Origin: Tenebrio molitor
Lineage: Eukaryota; Arthropoda; Insecta; Coleoptera; Tenebrionidae
Assembly (NCBI RefSeq): GCF_963966145.1
Contig: NC_091047.1
Span: 24,366,001 to 24,430,000, forward strand
Length of the DNA stretch: 64,000 nucleotides
Direction of reading: 5' to 3'
Shown piece after piece: positions 21,176 to 33,895 of this stretch. A model generated the notes under the pieces. It was not told the origin of the DNA. It made no database searches and worked only from the letters and a program-made list of their open reading frames with translations. How positions within the stretch are numbered: position 1 is the first letter of the stretch; each line of letters starts with the position of its first letter. The translations under genes and the position numbers were made by a program.

Positions 21176-22452
21176 GTGAGTTTATTAATGATTATAGTTC
21201 AAGGCCTCCGACCGGACGAGTACTTCTTCGATGCACGGTAAACAAAGTGCTGGATGCAGGATGTGCGTTCGGCGACGTTTCCAAAACTGCTTTCGATTCG
21301 GTTCCACTTTTGTCGGAAATGAAATCGTGTTATTTTATCTGGTGTGAATGTCTGCTCCTCCACTGTGTCACTTGTGCACCGAGCGAAAACACCGACAAAC
21401 GAACGAGGAGGACCATAACACTTTTTAATACCCATCTCTTATGTACACCTAATTTTACATATTCGAACAGACTATTGAATTTGCAATTCAATGGTACAAT
21501 ACACTTGATATCTCTTTCGTAGCGGCGTCAGAATATAAATCGTTCTGCTGAGCTGATCTACCGCTCGTTTCAATGCTAAAAACTGGGTTAAGACGTGATT
21601 TTCTGACTTGTTTTTATTGCCGATTTGGTTATAATGTAGTAATTAACAGGTGAGGTTTCACGGCTTTTGCAGCGATTGTAGAGTAATTAGTCCGAAAGGA
21701 TAAAAGAAGACTCCTCGAGAAAGAAAAGCACAAACGCAATCAGGTTTCATTTCAATTCAAAAGAACTAAATTACAGCAGATTTGTCACTTAGATAAAAGA
21801 AACAATTCAAGAACATCGTAATAAAATTTCAGTTTCTGAAACTGCAAACGGAAGAATGAAAGTGGTTATTTATGCAAAAAGAAAACTGGAACATTTTTTG
21901 TTAGTTATTGTCTTTAGCTTAGACTGTCTCAAGTGAAATTGCGAAATAGAGGATGGCACTTCACGACACACAAAGAAATTTCAATTCAACGTTTTATTCG
22001 TTGCACAAGATTTAATAGAATTTTTCTATTTAAAATAGTGGGTGTACTCTTTAATGACATTGCAGAAATGGTGATGACAAGCAACATTGCCAACCTTTTA
22101 TTCTCTATTCGTGACCGGTCTGAACCTCTTTGATTTATCGGATAAACATTGTGGAAAGATTTATAAAATCCGAAAAAGTTTCAAAAGTTATTCTACCACA
22201 TATTTTTTTTTTAATACAAGCATAATAGCATAAGCACAATCATTTTTCGCATTAGTAACTTTAATGATAATTTTTCCTGGCTCGCATGGTGTATGATTTG
22301 TTTCATTTTTATGCACCCATTACCACGATAGTTGGCTAAAACCTCATTTTTTAATTTACAACACAGAAAGGAAAAATGTATTCTACATATTAATAAAATA
22401 AATTAAAATGTAGTAAACTTTCCAGTATAATGAATAAAATTAGATAAGTACA
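21176..22452 (+). other. Hil: Hil intron 1, 5' part: no feature seen
   Basis: This is AT-rich intronic sequence after the donor GTGAGT. There is no relic or paired repeat. The open frame continuing from exon 1 to 21522 has no domain-like content and is read-through only. Confidence 0.5.
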
Positions 22453-22783
22453 ATATGATCAACGAAAAAAGAGATGAGGGATGGCTATGAAAAACAACAT
22501 TTCTGAAAACGTGCGGCGTAACTTGATAAACTGTCACTTGTCAATTTTGACATAATTTAAAAAATTGTCTTTACTCGAGAACATAAATTATTCATGACAG
22601 AATCCTATTTTCCAAATGGAAACGAAGAAAATGGTGACTGGGTTTACCATACACAAGTTTGTTGGAGTTTCGGCAGAACCTTTTTTCGTTACGGGTGTCA
22701 GTATGATAAAAGCTACGCCATACGTTTCCAAAAATTGTGTTTTCCATAGCCTCTTCTGTTTTTTTTTTTTGTTCAATTAATAC
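22453..22783. mobile_element. MITE family S, copy A (ATATGATCAAC termini)
   Basis: This copy begins ATATGATCAACGAAAAAAGA and ends in CTTCTGTTTTTTTTTTTTG plus TTCAATTAATA. It resembles 58519-58728 at both ends and internally (GTGCGGCGTAACTTGATAAA versus GTGCGGCATAACTTAATGAA). This copy is longer, with a different middle. Confidence 0.65.
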
Positions 22784-22879
22784 TACGAGAAAAACCATTT
22801 ATAAATATGTATAAATTTCATAAGATCAATAAGAAAATCTCTCTTTGGGGCGTTAAAATAATGAAATTATGTAACTATA

Positions 22880-23413
22880 CTGGGTGCCCCAAAATTCGCG
22901 GAACAACTTAGAAGTACGTTGTTAAGTAGTAATTAAAATATCAGGTAAAAATATTTAAAAAAATCAATCTTCTTTTTTGTAGAAAATATTGACCTATTCG
23001 TTACGCTAAATGTGGCAACATTTAATAACATTCTATGTATCCCAATAGTCTGCAAATATTTCATTTTTGTTGTATCCATGGAAATAAGAGAGAAAAATCA
23101 AAGCCATGTTGTCATAGGCTATTTGAGGTAAATCGAACATTAAATTACTACTTGGAAATGTTGGAAATAATGAAGAAAATAATTGCAAACCTGATCACAA
23201 TTGTTCACAATTATTATGCCACTGGCTAGTTAAAGACAAATAATCAAAATCTTTTTTAATATTTAAAATAAATGAGATCAAAGGTGTACCCTTTGAACCC
23301 CCATATTTTCAAATCTAAGAGGTATAGAATTTTTTTAATTATTTTTCTCATTGTTTTCTAACATGAATTGATAAAACCTCATTGATTTGTTCCGCGAATT
23401 TTGGGGCACCAAG
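22880..23413. mobile_element. TIR element, TA-flanked, 534 bp
   Basis: The left terminus CTGGGTGCCCCAAAATTCGC (then GGAACA) pairs with the right terminus, one mismatch in 26 bp. TA is at 22878-22879 and 23414-23415. The interior open frame (23035-23229) shows no family features. Confidence 0.87.
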
Positions 23414-25035
23414 TATAGGTACCATCGGTGGACATTAAAAGCTGGGACATCCAAAAATTTTTCATTGTGTATCAAACTTTCGTTTTGTCAGATTAACTAT
23501 TCTCACATTGACATCACTCTCTTGTAAAATTAAAATAATGTCCAATTTGTCCGTCGAGTTGCAATGTTTTTTTGTTATCTACCTGTTTTGACACCAAAAA
23601 TCCGATTCTGTGAATAATTACCAACTATTTAATTGGGAAAACAAACAATATCATTCAATATGAAACAAACTGAATTTTAACTTGATGGTTTTGACAAATA
23701 AACGTCATTCACCCCGTCATAATTTTTATAACCTTTCTGTAAAAAACAAGATTTTTCAGTTGTAAATTGTTTGTCACGTTGACAATGTTATTGACATATA
23801 AACTTCGGCTGCGACAGTCTGTTGAATGCGCTCAAAGATGACATGGGTGACATGAGTTCATGACATAACGCTTACACTATCAAATATTAGAAATATCCAG
23901 TAAACTAGATTAGGCCGGTGTTTCCAAATTAATGGCCGCCACTTTACATACGGAACAAACTAAACATATTACAACCATGTAATGTGGGATGGGAGAAGAA
24001 AAAAGGATGATTCTAACATCCAAGATTTAATCTTCATGCAAAAACATGTGGCTTATGTGGTGAATACGAATCTGCTAGAGAAAATAAAATGATCTAAGAC
24101 GTGAACACATAACCTTACTAATTGTTAGTATGAATGAATCTTGTAATAATTGAAAAAACGTGTTTTTTTAATGTTCCATTTTTATATCAGATAATATTTT
24201 AAATTCATTTATAATGGGATAAATAAATGCTATAAGTATGTATAAATAAAATCGCCGTTACAGATTTAATTTATTTTAGTTTATATTTTGTGCATGTTAA
24301 AAAATTCAAAACTTTAGACAATGTTGCCAATCATGGAGTTAAGTCAACGACAAATCTCGTCAGGTTAGGTCATATCATTCAGAGTCAGATATGATCAAGT
24401 CACGTCAATAAATTATTTTCTAAGTTATTTTATTCTTGCAGCATTGAAGTAAATTTGGAAGATTTACTCGTATAGAAATTTAAATCAATTGTAAGAGTTG
24501 AGTTGAGTTGAGTTTTCTTACAGTTGGTAACGATATTACTCCCTATCTGTCATTACATTAAAAATGTGTTTAAAACATGTTTGCACAAATAAGTGAAAGG
24601 TTTGGAGTTCTTCAAGTTTGTTTCTTTAATTTTCAAGAAATTTGCATTTAAAGAATGCAATATGTAGAACAAAGTGATTTTAAAAAGACATGACCATTTG
24701 ACATAAAAAAAGCCTTTGTAAATTAGTAGGTATAGAATGTAATTATCGTAATTACACAACTACACCAATTATCGCTGCGTATAAAGCATGTCAAATAAAA
24801 ACAATTTGCATTTTAAATTTTAGCAGTTATCTTTGGTCTCTGCCATTAATATTCATTGCACTAAAATAGAAAATAAAATATGTGTAACGGAGAACAACTC
24901 AAGAATGACTTCACCAACCAATTTTTACAAGAATTAAAATATAGATATGGAGTACTATACGTGTTTCACGTAAGAGTAAGAGCCTGACGAACTCAAAATG
25001 CAACCCAATATTCAATTTTCATGAGTAACTATAGT
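23414..25035. other. AT-rich intronic DNA, no feature seen
   Basis: There is no coding relic or paired repeat. A small GAGTT run lies near 24498-24515. Confidence 0.5.
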
Positions 25036-25403
25036 AGAATTCAGAATAAGTGGCATCGCGGTAGGCGTGGATTATCTAAAGTGAGCTTCATGTTATGTCA
25101 AAAAAATTACTAAACCGTCATTACTTTATTTTGAGGAAATAAAAATATCCTGAATGCAATGCATCTTAAAAAAAGACAGGTTTTATTTACACTTTTCGTA
25201 AATGAAACAAAAAAAATTCCAAATATCAAAAAATAAATACTATAACAAGAAAATAAACACAAAACGATTCCAATAATAATCTCAAAACCAACCACCGAAG
25301 GATACCAACAGTGTCGAAACTAGCGTATTATTAGCAAGAGTCTTGCTGCCAACGTAAATTTGAATTTACAACGCCTACCGCGATGCCATTTATTCAGAAT
25401 TAT
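25036..25403. mobile_element. TIR element, 368 bp
   Basis: AGAATTCAGAATAAGTGGCA then TCGCGGTAGGCGT on the left pairs with ACGCCTACCGCGATGCCATT then TATTCAGAATT on the right. The TIR is about 32 bp with two or three mismatches. The interior is AT-rich and non-coding. Confidence 0.8.
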
Positions 25404-26179
25404 AATATAGGTGTAGTAAATCATATTTGGCAAAAAGTAGTTTGGACACCCCATAAGTTTTTTAGATTACCCCTTGTTCACACCTTTGCGGAAAAGCTCT
25501 CCAGTGATTTTGTTAGTTAGGAATGCCAAAACTACATTTTATAAATTTTAATGAATCTAGTTGTCAACTGTATTTTGTGTTGCATTTAGATTTTATCAGG
25601 CTCGTACGCTTAGGTGAAACACGTTGTATGTTATTTTCGTTGTGGGCAGAAAATGTGTATCAAAATTGCACATATTTCCCACACAGCTGTTGCGATTGGC
25701 ACCAAAATCAATAAGCTGACCGTTCTCACTGTGGCTAAAATTTTACAGAAAGAAAAATTCAAAACGGTATATGTTTGCGGAAGTAATGCTGAACGAAAAA
25801 ATTGGACAAAATTGTGTATACATATTTCTAAATTTGCTTTTCTGATTGACGCCAAAATTAACAGATCTGAAACCTTTACCTAGACAAATATTTTGCAAAA
25901 AATTCCACAGACATCAAATCCATCACCATTTTCTACTTCCTTGCAAAACTTGGAACCAAAAATCCCGTAAAATAAAGTTATTTATTTTTCACTTAAGTAT
26001 AATTGCATGATAACTCCTAGGATACGAAATACGTAAACATGTCCATAACAACCGGGGAATAATAACAGGGCGTAATAAGAATAAGCGGGCGTAATGAATT
26101 CATAACGCCCTCATCAATTCATAATTGCAAAGATGTCTTTTTTTTTTAAAGAACACGTATAGTGAAAAATAAAATCTTG
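25404..26179. other. Intronic DNA, no identified gene
   Basis: Open frames at 25523-25883 on both strands have no recognisable motif. CATAACGCCC and GGGCGTAATGAATTC words near 26070-26115 may be part of the neighbouring hairpin's family. Confidence 0.4.
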
Positions 26180-26304
26180 TATGCACCACGGCCTCACCGA
26201 ATGATTACGCCCATCGAACGATATCTATCTCTCGGGCTAAAGCCCTCGAGCTGGATTCATCGTTCTCCGGGCGTAATCATCGTTGTAACGCCCTTGGTGC
26301 ATAA
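26180..26304. repeat. Hairpin with GC-rich apex (CTCG...CGAG class), 125 bp
   Basis: TATGCACCACGG and CCTTGGTGCATA pair, as do ATGATTACGCCCATCGAACGAT and ATCGTTCTCCGGGCGTAATCAT. The apex is TCTCGGGCTAAAGCCCTCGAG, itself a small GC-rich stem (GGGCT-AA-AGCCC). Confidence 0.72.
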
Positions 26305-28789
26305 ATAGCTATACATGTGATCATTGAAGGCGTGGATTTGCTGTCATTGTAGCAAAGACAAAATTCTCACTGATAATGTGATTTTACTTCTAACAATTAA
26401 TTTATTGATGAAAAAAATTTTTTTTTGGTAAAAAAATCGCAATCAGAACAAAATTAACACAAAAACTCACACGAAAATTTCAGACATTTTGTATTGATTA
26501 ATGATAAAATTCCAGATCTGGGTTAACTGTGAGAACCGCACTTTCATTTTTCATCTCGAAAATTTTCGATTGATTTAAATAACGAACCCACCAGTAGGTA
26601 TGACTTTTTTAGCTCGACCAAGTCGTCGACTGTTTGTTTTCACTTCCCGCTCTTCAAAAGTCGTCGGCATTTTCGGTGAAACGAAAAGTGTTAAAACATC
26701 GAATTTGGGTCAATTGGGCAAGTTTTATAATCGTATTAATGCGAAGTTTCGTTTTCTTATTCCAATCATTCTCCTTTCGAATAGGAGAGGAGGTTGATAT
26801 TTTAAAATGTATTTACCTTTCTACAAAGCGGGGGTTTCGCCTATCCAATGCCACTCATTAAGAATACAGCTGTTCGCAAATTAGTGTCAATATTGTGATT
26901 TTCGCAGCAAAACGTTGCGACATCCTGGCACAACGCAGTTTTCTTGAAAAATTAGCACCGTCGAGATCCCACCTCCGTCCTGGACGGAAACAATGACAGA
27001 ATAATCCTCGCGTCAAGACGATATTAAACCTTTATGTAATCGTGTTGTTATTGGGCAACAACAACGCATAATCAACGAGCTGTAGACGTCGCTATTGACT
27101 GGTCCTAACTATTTATAGTGTGTCTCGTAATAACAATTAAAGCGTCAGTTTCGTAAGAATTTTTATTTGGCCGACCGCAGCCAGATCGCTCTGCAGACGG
27201 CGTCCATCTATGGTAAAGTGTAACAACGAACAATCACATTGTATATAGGTTAAATTTTCAGTGGCGCGCCTTCTATGTCAAGGACGACGTTGAACAACAT
27301 GTAGGAATGAAATTCTTTTATTTTGTACGGCTCATACGCAAATATGCGCTGATGGCGTTGATAAGGAGAACCAGTTTATTGTATTGTTTAATTGTCAAAT
27401 TAGACAAATGCAAATTTATTGTGGAGGATGTTGATTGATCAATTTGACACGTATACAGTGTGGCAACATATTTGGAAAAGGTGCTAGAGCTGTCACATTC
27501 CGAAATCGAGCGAGCTCTGCCTGGGTTTCCATTATGACATTGACATTGCATGGCATATGACATAGTGTATGCAAATTGTCGTTGCGTTAGCCTCGACTTG
27601 CAGCTCGTGTAGCACGGAATAAATACAGAGTGAGTCACGCAGTGACGAGCTTCAAAGTACAAAAGCGCTCGTTCTCCAAGTGTAAAAAACATTTTCTGTT
27701 AGATCTTTAGTAGGAGTTTAAGAAAATAACTGTACAACGGGATTTTTGTTTTTTTCTCGCCCGTCTTAATGAATTCTGCGGCGACTCTTTTAATTAATTT
27801 TTTGTAATTAAAAGAGATTCGTTAGTTATCGGTACCAGTGTGCATTTTCCGGATGGCGCGTCGTGTCACTTTCAAATGTCAACTGTTGTGCTCTTAAATA
27901 ATGCAGGTGGAAAAAAATCGCTTTCTGTTCGATGATTTATAAATATTTAACGAATACGAGTGTCGATGACTCGATGTGTGATTTGAGATGGTCAAGTGAG
28001 GAAAATAAAAAAAAAATATCTGGAGCAAATTTCACTTTGCTAAAATAAAAACAAATGTAAATAACAAGATGCCTGGAACGTGTAGGCAGTTGCAAAAAAA
28101 TGATTGACTGGTAGGCTTGAGGCGTTTTCGTTTTATACATATTTTTCTGGGAAAAAATTAACAGGTTTTGCTGTAGTCAGAAGAAAATGGTGAACAAGTG
28201 CCAAACGGTTCTGCAAGTATGTAGTTGTAAATTTCTACAGTTTAGTTAGTTGAATGGTTGTCATTCAAGTTTGCAATTCTTGCGAAATATATAATAAAAC
28301 GGATTGTAAATGTGATTGGAGAAGGATCTGGGTCTTTGCCATTGTAACAAAATTTCAAAACAATATTATGTCGTATTTTTCAAGGTAAAAGGATTGACAT
28401 TCACCCGGTGATTTTTTAAATTTCACCTCTATCAAGCTACTACTGGCTTAACGTGTTGTATTTTCAGTTGCCTAATATCACTCTACATTTCCCTGACAGT
28501 TTTGACATAACATAACTTTGTTTCTGCTGCCTTTGTGCTTCTTGTAAAATTTCGTTTGGCTAGTTGTGTTTCCGGTTGTTATCAAAATTCGGTCTTTTTT
28601 AAGACGACACTTTCGTTTGCAACTGAAACAATCTTGCCAGTGTTTTTCAACTCGAATGAAAATAAAAATTTTATTTGTGCCAAAATGAGGTTCATCCAAG
28701 AACACACAAAATATTTATTTTAATTTCGTAAAAAATTCCCTGATGTTGCTTTAATTGACGTACATTTTTGAAACACACTCAGTTAGGTA
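26305..28789. other. Intronic DNA with a balanced-composition island at about 26880-27300
   Basis: No exon is recognised. Between about 26880 and 27300 the sequence has higher complexity and GC content than its surroundings and contains no repeat I can pair. Open frames at 26600-26861 and 27318-27692 show no family features. The island is a candidate regulatory module for Hil, on composition alone. Confidence 0.35.
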
Positions 28790-29520
28790 TGTGGTAAAAT
28801 TATTCCATGAAAGCGGCAGCATAAAGAGCGAATCGGGAAATGGCAGACCAACGAAACAAACCCCTGACCCTGTTGAAGATGTAATCGAATGATGACCCAT
28901 ACGTCTTAGGAAGATTTTCACAAGAATCAGACCTATCATAAAGCACATGGAAGAAAATTGTTAAGAAGGACTTGATGTTGTATCCCTATAAAAGAGAACG
29001 ACTTATTGTCACTGATCCAATCTGCCAATGAATTGTTCAGCGACGAAACTTGGTTTCATCTCATCTGAACTCAAAAAATATTTGTATGTGGAGTGTAGAA
29101 AATCCCAATCTTTTTCAAGAACATTTTGGAAGAATTAATTCATCAACTTCACCCCGATGAATTGCATAATGGTTATTTCCAGCAGGATGGGGCAATAGGT
29201 CGTACAGCTCGGATGACGTAAAATTACCCAAGGCAATTTTATAGCGATTGTTTGATTAGCTCCCACACAGACCATATCTATTCACCTCGATCACCTGATT
29301 GGACGCTATTAGATTTTTTCTTGTTTCCGGTTTTAAAAAACACCATTTTTAAACAACTGATACTTATGATAATTAATTACTTTAAACTAAAAATTAAACA
29401 AGAATGTGTAAATGTTTCACGAAAGGTTCTCATCAGAGTATTAAACAATATGAAATGCCGACTTAAGAAATACATTATCCTTTTTCGTATGTCTATGACG
29501 TTTGAAATCCAAAAAAGATT
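28790..29520 (+). pseudogene. mariner-like transposase relic
   Basis: Blocks in order and in several frames: ESGSIKSESGNGRPTKQTP (about 28810), KKIVKKDLMLYPYKRERL (about 28950-29000), LFSDETWFHL around the first catalytic Asp (about 29035-29065) and WSVENPNLFQEHFGR (about 29090-29130). These are followed by ELIHQLHPDELHNGYFQQDG A..TAR (second Asp, about 29130-29215), PRSPDWTLLDFFLFPVLKN (third acidic residue, about 29288-29340) and a C-terminal helix with KIKQECVNVSRKVLIRVLNN (about 29392-29450). This is a more complete set than in the other copies. Stops, frame changes and a deletion after FQEHFGR still make it inactive. I did not find confident TIRs. Confidence 0.83.
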
Positions 29521-29800
29521 GTATCATAAATATAAAGTGGTAGGTATTTGGTGGTTTGAATATCTGGATGAAAACGTCATCTTTTCGTCAAAGCATTATT
29601 TTTCGTCAGCTATGTTATTAAGCAATGATTAACGTTCAACAATCGACAACAGTTAAGTTGTCAATGACACCCTGGCAACACTCAGAGTTGTTAAGGAAGT
29701 TTTTAACAGTCCACATTTTTTCAAAATTATTACGGATCAAACCTCACTTTGACAACGGAATGAAAATTTTTATTGCAACCGACTAAAAAATAATGTATAA

Positions 29801-29871
29801 TAAAATTTCGGACTCATTGCTGTTGCTGTACTCGGCTTCGCCTCGTTTCCAGCAAATCGTCCGAAATATTA
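29801..29871. repeat. Hairpin with GC-rich apex (CTCG...CGAG class), 71 bp
   Basis: TAAAATTTCGGAC and GTCCGAAATATTA pair, as do CATTGCTG and CAGCAAAT. The apex is ACTCGGCTTCGCCTCGT, with the GC stem GGC-TTC-GCC. Confidence 0.65.
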
Positions 29872-31250
29872 TCTTTTTCGTCTTTATAACATAAATAACT
29901 ATTGTAGTTAAATAATTGTACAAAAAATGTATTAAACATGATGAAATGTTTGATTTAGTAGGGGTCATTGTTGACGTGTTTGCTTTTTTTGTAGTACCTA
30001 GTTGCCAAAAAGTGCTTCAAGTAAATATCAATTTTTATATAGGCAACAGTTTAATCTAAAGATTTAGTTCCGTTTTATTTTGTAAATATGGTAACATTTT
30101 TTAATAACTGACATAACATTGGCGGTTCAAAGTACAGCCATTGTTTCATTTATGTTTCAACCTGACACACTTTTTTAAAGAACATGTTGCAAATCTCGTA
30201 TTAATGCTAGCAATAAATGAGTAAATCTTAATCAGGTTGGAACATAGTTCATGAAATAAGTAGGTATAAGTAGTATAGTATCAAAAAGTCTGGACTTAAA
30301 TCCCATAGAACTTTTAATACCGTAATTTTGCTTTTGCGCTACATTTAAAATGCAGAGAACCTTTCTCAAATCAGATAACTATTAAACAAAAAAATGTAAT
30401 AAAAAAGCATGTAATAAAATAAAAAGTAAATAGATGAGCGACTGAAACTTAATTTGATAATGTTTAGATTTGGACATTTGTACCGTTTACTGCCTTTACC
30501 TGTTTAATTAATGGCCACTATTACATTTGTTTTGCTATTATTTGTTTTCATTATAAGTTGGTATTTATTTTTCCTGTCTAGGGTATTCAGACATTATCTT
30601 TTTCTTCTTACTTTATTTTCCTATTTTTGGGTGTATAACCTGTTGGAAATAAATGTATTATTATTCCCGATTTACTTTTTCCATAATTAACAGTAATAAT
30701 TAAATTGTATAAATGTGAGATACTATATTTATTCTTGGTAATTATTATTATCAGTCACCTCCCCTTTCATAAAATGTCTTGCAAACATATTTAGTATTAA
30801 CACCAGCAGTAACTTAATTCAAATTTTGAAATATCGACAGTGATGAACTATGTATCTGGTAGATACACACATGCCTTGAAACCCTGAACTAAATTCTATA
30901 GAACCTCAGCCCCATATTTTTGTGATAGATTTAATTCAACAATATCAATAAAATATATAAAATAAAAAATGTAATTTCTCGTATTGGAAAAAACAGTTGT
31001 TGCTTTGTGCCTGTATTTTAGTAAAATTTCTTTAATGTTCTGATAATGAGACAAACCGTTGAATAGTAAAATAAAAAATAATAAATAAATACAAGAACGA
31101 ATAATTTATAAAGAAGAATTTTAACTGAACATGAATTATTATGATCAGGATAGAAATTAAATCTCTTGACGTTTCACCCTCCGCTATTTGACTAAATTTA
31201 TTTCGTATGGTATTATCAATTATCACTATAAAGTATTTGGTGGATAACCA
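29872..31250. other. Very AT-rich intronic DNA, no feature seen
   Basis: No coding relic or paired element was recognised. Confidence 0.5.
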
Positions 31251-31310
31251 GTGAATGGAGTGTCTGGCTATACAGGGTGAGTGAATGGAGTGTCTGGCTA
31301 TACAGGGTGA
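31251..31310. repeat. Exact 2 x 30-bp tandem duplication
   Basis: The 30-bp unit beginning GTGAATGGAGTGTCTGGCTA and ending TACAGGGTGA occurs twice head-to-tail at 31251-31280 and 31281-31310 without a mismatch. It includes the left end (CAGGGTGA) of the adjacent MITE. Confidence 0.95.
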
Positions 31311-31418
31311 TTCTGAAATAAATAAAAAACTGCTATAAGAAACATTTTTTGTATATGAGTTCTTCTCATCGTCTCCAATTATCGATTTTTTTTCTAAACT
31401 TATTTCAGAATCACCCAG
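31303..31418. mobile_element. Small MITE, TA-flanked, 116 bp
   Basis: Left CAGGGTGATTCTGAAATAAA and right TTATTTCAGAATCACCCAG are inverted repeats with one mismatch. TA flanks at 31301-31302 and 31419-31420. Confidence 0.85.
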
Positions 31419-31425
31419 TATATTA

Positions 31426-31804
31426 CAGCCCTTTCACAATGACGTTAACGTTACGTCCATGTTAAGACGTTAATGTTAACGTTAGATCTAATAAAGGCCC
31501 ATACACAATGGCGTTAACGTTACGTCGATGTTAAAACGTTAATGTTAACGTTAGATCTAGAAATTCAAAATTACATGTATTTCATTGTGGACCGTTCACA
31601 ATGACGTTATGATGAAAATTAATGTTGCATGATATTGTTAGCGTTAACGTTAGTTCTAGAAATGTTCTGGATTCTTAACGTTACATTCTAACATTAGCCA
31701 ACGGAAATAGTTTATAAAAAGTACTGAAATACATGTAATTAGATCTAACGTTAACATTAACGTTTTAACATCGACGTAACGTTAACGCCATTGTGAAAGG
31801 GCTG
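31426..31804. mobile_element. Harbinger-type foldback MITE, TTA target duplication
   Basis: The termini CAGCCCTTTCACAATGACGT... and complement are 64-bp inverted repeats with three mismatches. They are rich in GTTAAC and AACGTT palindromes. TTA is present directly outside each end (31423-31425, 31805-31807), as expected for Harbinger insertions. The family assignment rests on TSD length and terminal style only. Confidence 0.7.
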
Positions 31805-31947
31805 TTACATGCATTTTAGTCATAACATCATAACGCCATTGTGAACGGTATACACTGAAATACATGTAATTTTGAATTTCTAGATCTAACGTTAACATTA
31901 ACGTTTTAACATCGACGTAACGTTAACGCCATTGTGAATGGGCCTTT
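31494..31947. mobile_element. Second copy of the same foldback family, interleaved with the first
   Basis: AAAGGCCCATACACAATGGC... at 31494 pairs with ...GCCATTGTGAATGGGCCTTT ending 31947. The arms are about 125 bp, including AGATCTAGAAATTCAAAATT and ACCGTTCACAATGACGTTAT. Its left arm lies inside the first copy and its right arm lies outside, so the two inverted repeats interlock. Confidence 0.72.
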
Positions 31948-32222
31948 ACGTGCAGTAACGGCGAGAGGTCAAAGTGAGCAAACAATTAGTAAATTGACGT
32001 CATATTTAATATTAAGTCTAATTTTAAGTTTTTAAATAGCAGCTTTATTTTATAATATAAAATAGTTTACTAGACAAATTGGTGGTGTCTAAGGTAGTGA
32101 CAGACTAGTACAAAGTGAAAAGTTTAGATAATGGAAATATTTTTCCTGTTGATGTTTTCAGTAGGAACTCGAACAAGTAACTTAATTTTCTTTAGAAATA
32201 TTTTCAAATCATTTTTCTATCT

Positions 32223-33285
32223 CAGGGTGTCTCAGCTAAGACTTTCGAGCCTAATAACTCGGTTATTTTCCAAAGGATTTTTGTGAAATTTAAAATGCAG
32301 ATATTTTAAACGGTGAAGAATAAAATCCCATTAATGCAATTATCCAAGTCTTAAAAACGTAATTTTTACATGCCTTTTTAAAATGTTGAATGAATGAATG
32401 AAAAAATGCTGTAGGGAGAAACTCGTCCTCGAAAGACGTCTGGTTTGCAAGAAAAAAGCAAAAAACTGTGTTAAACGTAGCTGCAGATGCAAAAACGTAG
32501 ACGCGTATGAAACAAACGCGCACCCTCGCCGAATTTTGGTCATCCCTTGTCATTTACAAAGTTAATGACAACATTTGGACATAATTTATTATCCTGGATG
32601 CTTTAATTCTTCCATAAAGGACTAAAACACGATCGGGATATTTTAGCAAGATAATTTAGTTCACGTACGCTTCCTGTGTCTTCAAATACATTGACGACTC
32701 TCTTAACCTTACATTTTGTAAAGCCTACATTTGGATAGTGTTCCACGAGAAAACGAACTGTGTCATTACGTTCTTACGACACTCTCCATAGGCAAAAATT
32801 GTTTCCTTTTTCAACAATATTGAAATTTCTGCCACTGTAGTCTATTTTTAATAACTATTTTCAATAAATTTACACAATTTGACGTTTCTAATAACGCGCG
32901 CCCAATTTTGACAGATTTCAAAGGGTCTACAAAATGTTGCTTGACAATCTTTCATCAATTGTTTCAAAAGGTAACTGCTCAAATACCTTCAAATTTTACA
33001 TTAAATTTTTAACAACAAAATCTAATCATTTCGTTGAAACAGACGAGTGATTTAGTTAATTGTTTGTGTAGACCCCTATTTTTTAATGTTTAACAATCTA
33101 ATAATAATTGCCCCTAATTTTCAATAAAGGAAGCATGTCTTAAAATTACATTTTTTAACTTGAGGTTATTTTATTATTACTAATTGAACCTTCGCCGTCT
33201 AAAATATCTGTATTTTAAATTTCATAAAAATCCGTTGGCAAATAACCGAGATGTTAGGCTCGAAAGTCTTAGCTGAGACACCCTG
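32223..33285 (-). mobile_element. mariner-like derived element with about 75-bp TIRs, 1063 bp
   Basis: CAGGGTGTCTCAGCTAAGAC (then TTTCGAGCC) at the left pairs with the right end, and similarity continues past TAACTCGGTTATTT. The right end is followed by TA; the left flank is CT, probably mutated. A minus-strand transposase fragment lies inside (32793-32650). Confidence 0.82.
32650..32793 (-). pseudogene. mariner-like transposase N-terminal fragment
   Basis: On the minus strand AYGECRKN is followed, after a frame change, by DTVRFLVEHYPNVGFTKCKV and RVVNVFEDTGSVREL. The pattern 'YGE..kN...a...Y...yP.......V.rv...ETGSV' is that of the first helix-turn-helix of insect mariner/Tc1-like transposases. 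No catalytic part was seen in the remaining element. Confidence 0.6.
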
Positions 33286-33895
33286 TATACAGTGAGGAAT
33301 AATAATCACAAGGAATAATGGGCCTAACAACGTCCCGACGCAACCAAATAAATATAACGTGAAATCGAATAAAAAAAAATCGAGCTGGATTGTGCTATTC
33401 TGATGTTTTGATTGGTTCAAACCACCATTTTCGCCTACTCTATTTTTTTTTTATTTTTTTTATTCGATCGGACGGTATTTCTCAAACGAGTAGATACAGT
33501 TGCGGACAATAAAAAACCGTGTACTTTTTTTACATTGTACAATTTGGGTTTTTTTGACAATGTGATTTATGCCAAACGTCTAGAAATAGGTTAGGTGGTA
33601 AGTGTTAGTTGATAGACGAATGACACTAATGATTAATGATATGTTATTAAATTCTGATTTATGCCCAAGTACCTTCTATGAGCTTTAGGATGATGGTTCC
33701 TGGGATATCGACTTTTAAATGTAAAAAAATATCGAAGTATGAGATAATGAATTTTTCAGAAATCAAAATATTCTACTTTGCAGAGCTGACCATTTGTTGT
33801 AAACTCATTTTTAAAATAATTTCTTTCTTAAAAGAATGTACATATTTCAGAATTCATGTTGTACAAGTAAAATCAAGTTCAGGTGCTTACATATA
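33286..33895. other. AT-rich intronic DNA, no feature seen
   Basis: No gene is seen. The open frames here are low-complexity Phe-rich translations of T-rich DNA. Confidence 0.5.

Noticed and set aside
21176..21522. Extension of the exon 1 frame to a stop at 21522 as a single-exon 235-residue protein
   Set aside because: A good donor at 21176 and in-phase junction to exon 2 explain the data better. The extension has no conserved features.
27318..27692. 124-codon minus-strand open frame
   Set aside because: No recognisable motif, ordinary composition, no splice or promoter context. Probably chance.
29252..29632. 126-codon open frame as a functional protein
   Set aside because: Its start lies in the middle of a transposase relic and only part of it matches. 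It is the C-terminal remnant of the mariner-like gene described above.
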